NCBI GenBank assembly: GCA_012728725.1
Contig: JAAYEM010000098.1
Location: 1-51,556, forward strand
Origin: Tissierellia bacterium
Lineage (GTDB): Bacteria > Bacillota > Clostridia > Tissierellales > Tepidimicrobiaceae
Length of the DNA stretch: 51,556 nucleotides
Direction: 5' to 3'
Position 1 is the first letter of the stretch; each line of letters opens with the position of its first letter. This document shows, one piece after another, positions 48,778 to 51,556 of this stretch. The position numbers and the translations under genes were made by a program. The notes under the pieces were generated by a model. It saw nothing but the letters and a program-made list of their open reading frames with translations. It was not told the origin of the DNA and did no database searches.

Positions 48778-49653
48778 ATGAGATATGGTTGCCATTCAAT
48801 GGTTGGTAAAATTGAGTCCATTTTAATCAAAAGACCACAGGAAGCCTTTATAAGCCAGGAGCATCTGGATGCAAACTACGAAAAATTTAACTATTTTGGC
48901 TCTCCCGATTATGAAAAGGCTATTGCTGAATATGAAGCCTTTGAGAAAATACTTAAGGAACATGTGGAAAATATCTATTATCTTCCCCAGGATGACCGGG
49001 TAGGTATAGACTCTATCTACACCCATGATCCTTTGAAGGTTACCAAAAAGGGAGCCATATACTTTCCCATGGGAAAGGAATTGAGGAGCAAGGAGTATTT
49101 AGCTACTGAAGAATATTTAAAGAGTATAGGTATCCCCACATTAGGCTATATAAAAAGCCCAGGGAAGATGGAAGGCGGAGATATAGTATGGCTGGATGAA
49201 AGGACTGTGGCCATAGGGGAGGGCTACCGTACCAATGCAGAAGGAATCCGCCAATTTAAAGAACTTGTAAAGGACATAGTTGATGAAGTGATAGTAGTTC
49301 CTCTACCCCATGCCGATGGGCCCGATGCCTGCCTACACTTGATGAGTATCATAAGCATGGTGGATAAGGATTTGGCCGTTGTATATTCCAAATATATGCC
49401 TGTATTCTTTAGGGAATTATTAATGGAGAGAGGCATAAAACTGATAGATGTAAACGATGAAGAATACGATAATCTAGGTTCCAATGTTTTAGCCCTAGCT
49501 CCCAGAGTTTGCGTCCTACTAGATGGCAATCCTAAGGTAAAGGAAGACCTAATAGCCAATGGCTGTACCGTATATACCTATGAAGGGAATGAGATCTCCT
49601 ATAAGGGAACTGGAGGCCCAACCTGCCTAACCCATCCCATAACCAGGTTATAA
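48778..49653 (+). CDS. Dimethylargininase/amidinotransferase-fold hydrolase
   Basis: A 291-residue alpha/beta-propeller guanidine-modifying enzyme. The catalytic triad is visible as acidic residues in MEGGDIVWLD (E132/D135), H187 in CLHLMS and the nucleophile C283 in GGPTCLTHP. This arrangement is shared by dimethylargininase, arginine deiminase and amidinotransferases. The 290-residue length and N-terminus RYGCHSMVGKIESILIKRP point to the N-dimethylarginine dimethylaminohydrolase type. The exact substrate (methylated arginine, arginine or another guanidino or ureido compound) is not determined. Its own promoter region holds a GntR-like palindrome. Confidence 0.85.
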   Translation: MRYGCHSMVGKIESILIKRPQEAFISQEHLDANYEKFNYFGSPDYEKAIAEYEAFEKILKEHVENIYYLPQDDRVGIDSIYTHDPLKVTKKGAIYFPMGKELRSKEYLATEEYLKSIGIPTLGYIKSPGKMEGGDIVWLDERTVAIGEGYRTNAEGIRQFKELVKDIVDEVIVVPLPHADGPDACLHLMSIISMVDKDLAVVYSKYMPVFFRELLMERGIKLIDVNDEEYDNLGSNVLALAPRVCVLLDGNPKVKEDLIANGCTVYTYEGNEISYKGTGGPTCLTHPITRL

Positions 49654-49682
49654 TCTATACAGGCTAAAAATAGATTCCCATA

Positions 49683-49713
49683 AAAAAATCCTTCCTCAGG
49701 AAGGATTTTTTTA
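49683..49713. terminator. Bidirectional terminator between convergent genes
   Basis: AAAAAAATCCTTCCT, loop CA, AGGAAGGATTTTTTT: a strong symmetric terminator. Confidence 0.92.
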
Positions 49714-49717
49714 TGGG

Positions 49718-50998
49718 CTAGGGGATAAAGCTTTTATGAACATAGTCTGATAGGGATGTAAATAACATTGGTTGATACTCTATATCGAATTCTACAATAT
49801 CTCCCACCTTATAATCTATAGGGGAGTCATGTATATCAAGTATAATGTGATCGCTACTTCCTCCCATCACCCTTATATATGGATCCCTTGGGTATATTTT
49901 AAAACAGTCTCCCACATCCTGATTGCCCATTGCTACTATGGCCCTTTTTCTTATTCCTAAATCCACATATTCCACCTCATCCCCAAAGCTATTTAGCAAC
50001 CTTTCCCCAATGGGAGCAGTAAATATAGTGTAGGTATACATGGCTCCAAGGAGGGATATTATTACAGCCACATTTACAAGGATGGCCCCAAAGCTTCCCA
50101 ATACATGTTCCATTACTCCAGACATAGGAGGATTGCCCAATTGAGCTAATTCCTCTACAGGCATAACACCCATGCTTAATACGGAAATCATTATGTAAAT
50201 CAATAGTAAGGATAAAAAGGAAATTACAGTTGCACTACCTGCATCTTTAGACCTCTTAGCCCTTTTAGATATTACAACCACACTTTCAATACCAACAAAG
50301 CACCACATGGTTACGGGAGTAGTAGCCTTAATTTGATCTAACAAGGATATGCCGCTTTCCTTGCCCCAAAGGTTGTTTATAAATATTTCTAGATCAAAGG
50401 CCCTAAAGAATACAATTGATAATAACATGGCCAAAATGGGTAGTATCTTAGCTATAACAATGGCTACATTCAAACTGGCAGCCTGCCTTACCCCCCTAAG
50501 TATTAAAAAGGCAGATACCCATATAATAAGGGATGCACATATAACGGAAATCAGATTATTGCCAGTTCCAAATATGGGGAAAAAGTAGCCTACAGCAGAA
50601 AAGAGCAGAGCTGCAAAGGAAACATTAGTCAATAAACATCCTACCCAGTAGCCCCATGCAGAGTTAAAGCCAAGGTACTCTCCAAAACCCTCTTTGGCAT
50701 AGGTATATATTCCACTGGTCAAATCTGGTCTTACTCTGTTTAGTCCATAATAGCACAGGGTTAATCCAAACATACCTATTCCAGCTATCAGCCAACCTAT
50801 AATGGTTGCAACAGCGTAGGCCCCATTTGCTGCCATATCCCCAGAAATACTGAATATACCGCTGGCCAAGGTGGTCCCAATGGAAAAGGCAATCAGCCTA
50901 ATCAGATCCAGATCCCCAGCCCCTTCTTCTGAGGGCTTGCCTATATCCATTGGCTCACTACTATCCATTACCTGACATAAGGTCTTACTAGTATCCAT
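49718..50998 (-). CDS. APC-family amino-acid permease fused in frame to an ornithine-racemase C-terminus
   Basis: A 426-residue chimera. Residues 1-328 are an arginine/ornithine-antiporter-like APC permease from the N-terminus (LIAFSIGTTLASGIFSISGD) to about the ninth helix (ISLLGAMYTYTIFT). The last three helices of the family are missing. Residues 330-426 instead match the C-terminal beta domain of ornithine/alanine-racemase-type PLP enzymes (GIRKRAIVAMGNQDV, MGGSSDHIILDI, KVGDIVEFDIEY). The PLP-barrel of the racemase is absent. Transport and racemisation are both probably lost, although the frame is intact. The junction is near 50,015. The start ATG 50998 follows AAAGGGGGA. A deletion joining two adjacent genes is the simplest explanation. 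Confidence 0.75.
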   Translation of the reverse strand: MDTSKTLCQVMDSSEPMDIGKPSEEGAGDLDLIRLIAFSIGTTLASGIFSISGDMAANGAYAVATIIGWLIAGIGMFGLTLCYYGLNRVRPDLTSGIYTYAKEGFGEYLGFNSAWGYWVGCLLTNVSFAALLFSAVGYFFPIFGTGNNLISVICASLIIWVSAFLILRGVRQAASLNVAIVIAKILPILAMLLSIVFFRAFDLEIFINNLWGKESGISLLDQIKATTPVTMWCFVGIESVVVISKRAKRSKDAGSATVISFLSLLLIYIMISVLSMGVMPVEELAQLGNPPMSGVMEHVLGSFGAILVNVAVIISLLGAMYTYTIFTAPIGERLLNSFGDEVEYVDLGIRKRAIVAMGNQDVGDCFKIYPRDPYIRVMGGSSDHIILDIHDSPIDYKVGDIVEFDIEYQPMLFTSLSDYVHKSFIP

Positions 50999-51016
50999 TA
51001 GCCGTCCCCCTTTAAA

Positions 51017-51042
51017 AATATATATTGTATACAATATATATT
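51017..51042. promoter_or_regulatory. 26-bp perfect palindrome, GntR operator before the permease
   Basis: AATATATATTGTA followed by TACAATATATATT is an unbroken palindrome centred on TTGTATACAA, about 20 bp upstream of the permease start. It shares 18 bases with the site before gntR. Confidence 0.6.
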
Positions 51043-51415
51043 ATACAGAATACTCCATGCGCAGGCAAGCCTTTTTATAACAATTAAAATTTTTTAATAT
51101 TTTTTGAAAATTTAATTGAATAAAAAGCCATATTTCAAGAATGAAGCCCTTGAGCCAATAAATCTTAAAAGGCTCTAAGCTTCCCATTTCTTAATCCAAT
51201 CATTTAACATTTTATATTGGCTACTTCTATATAATTAAATACTGTATCACATTTTGAAGAGGATAGTAAGGGTTTTTTATTTCCATATATTATTATCCAC
51301 CTTTGACCAAGTATAGCTTATAAGTCTAATAGACTAATCCAGAGAAAAATTCAAATATATTCTTATACTGTATACAAAATGGGTAAAAATAATAGGAAAT
51401 AAAGGGCCAAAAGTC

Positions 51416-51480
51416 TGTCAATAGTCAATGAAAATGTCACATAAGAACATAGAAATTTATTCAGTGAAAATGTCACTTTT
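51416..51480 (+). mobile_element. Possible left end of an IS21-like insertion sequence
   Basis: TGTCA at 51416 is followed by two direct repeats, TCAATGAAAATGTCAC (51425-51440) and TCAGTGAAAATGTCAC (51461-51476), 36 bp apart. Repeated transposase-binding motifs behind a TG terminus are typical of IS21-family ends. The transposase would lie past the window. The rest of 51043-51556 is A/T-rich with no gene seen; CTGTATACAAAA near 51368 is a lone GntR-like half site. Confidence 0.4.
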
Positions 51481-51556
51481 AATGATAAAAAAATATATAA
51501 CCGCATTTATTCCACGGTCCTATTGACATGGGGCCCCTGACCCCTCTGGACACCAA

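Noticed and set aside
1-51556. CRISPR arrays, rRNA or tRNA genes, prophage modules or a replication origin
   Set aside because: No regular spacer-repeat array, tRNA cloverleaf, rRNA sequence, phage structural gene cluster or DnaA-box cluster was seen by eye.

Overview
The window is AT-rich, gene-dense DNA from an anaerobic, endospore-forming Firmicute of the class Clostridia. The evidence is the sporulation genes (yaaL, bofA, csfB/gin, spmAB, sipL, gerABC, spoIIR), Firmicute housekeeping genes, heavy use of AGG and ATA codons, frequent TTG/GTG starts and strong Gram-positive ribosome binding sites. An in-frame UGA in a HesB-like gene implies selenocysteine decoding. A Tissierellales-like host (Tepidimicrobium/Sporanaerobacter type) is my inference from overall protein character; no rRNA is present to test it.

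Layout. 1-600: end of a permease gene and a small thioredoxin-fold protein. 600-12,700: an expanded version of the Bacillus subtilis yaaL-to-abrB order: mrp, yaaL, bofA, rplY/ctc, an AmmeMemoRadiSam pair, csfB, Orn/Lys/Arg decarboxylase, tmk, two darA copies, holB, ricT, ferredoxin, tRNA methyltransferase, rsmI, abrB. 13,000-19,150: nurA-herA, spmAB, yabE and a Met/Pro/Tyr-repeat coat-like protein. 19,200-25,550: T-box-controlled metG, tatD, rnmV, rsmA and an uncharacterised gene in the yabG position. 25,550-30,300: ArsR regulator, glutaredoxin-like protein, DUF1858 protein, membrane protein, HesB-like selenoprotein, mgtE, LD-carboxypeptidase. 30,500-36,470: a SpoIID-amidase fusion, veg, secondary-alcohol dehydrogenase with an AraC regulator, and speD-speE. 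36,700-44,000: sipL, ispE, a small membrane protein with gerABC, and spoIIR. 44,000-51,556: accessory amino-acid metabolism: 2-hydroxyacid dehydrogenase, aminotransferase, sodium symporter, GntR regulator, dimethylargininase-like hydrolase, and a permease whose C-terminus appears to come from an ornithine racemase. The last bases look like the end of an insertion sequence.

Main observation. Six sporulation or presumed sporulation transcription units (yaaL, bofA, csfB, spmA, the gene at 24161, the germination operon at 39244) follow another gene and share one layout. The Shine-Dalgarno sequence, and in csfB also the start codon, forms the 3' arm of a hairpin whose 5' arm lies just upstream. 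A candidate sporulation-sigma promoter lies on or between the arms. A read-through mRNA would fold and hide the ribosome binding site, while an mRNA from the local promoter would start after the 5' arm and be translatable. This looks like a compartment-lock on translation and predicts that the unknown gene at 24161 is a sporulation gene.

Other points: a family of roughly 110-190 bp interspersed palindromic elements with compensatory base changes; a shared operator before the glutaredoxin and HesB-selenoprotein genes; a likely non-canonical start codon in the ArsR gene; and a set of TTGTATACAA palindromes around the GntR regulator.
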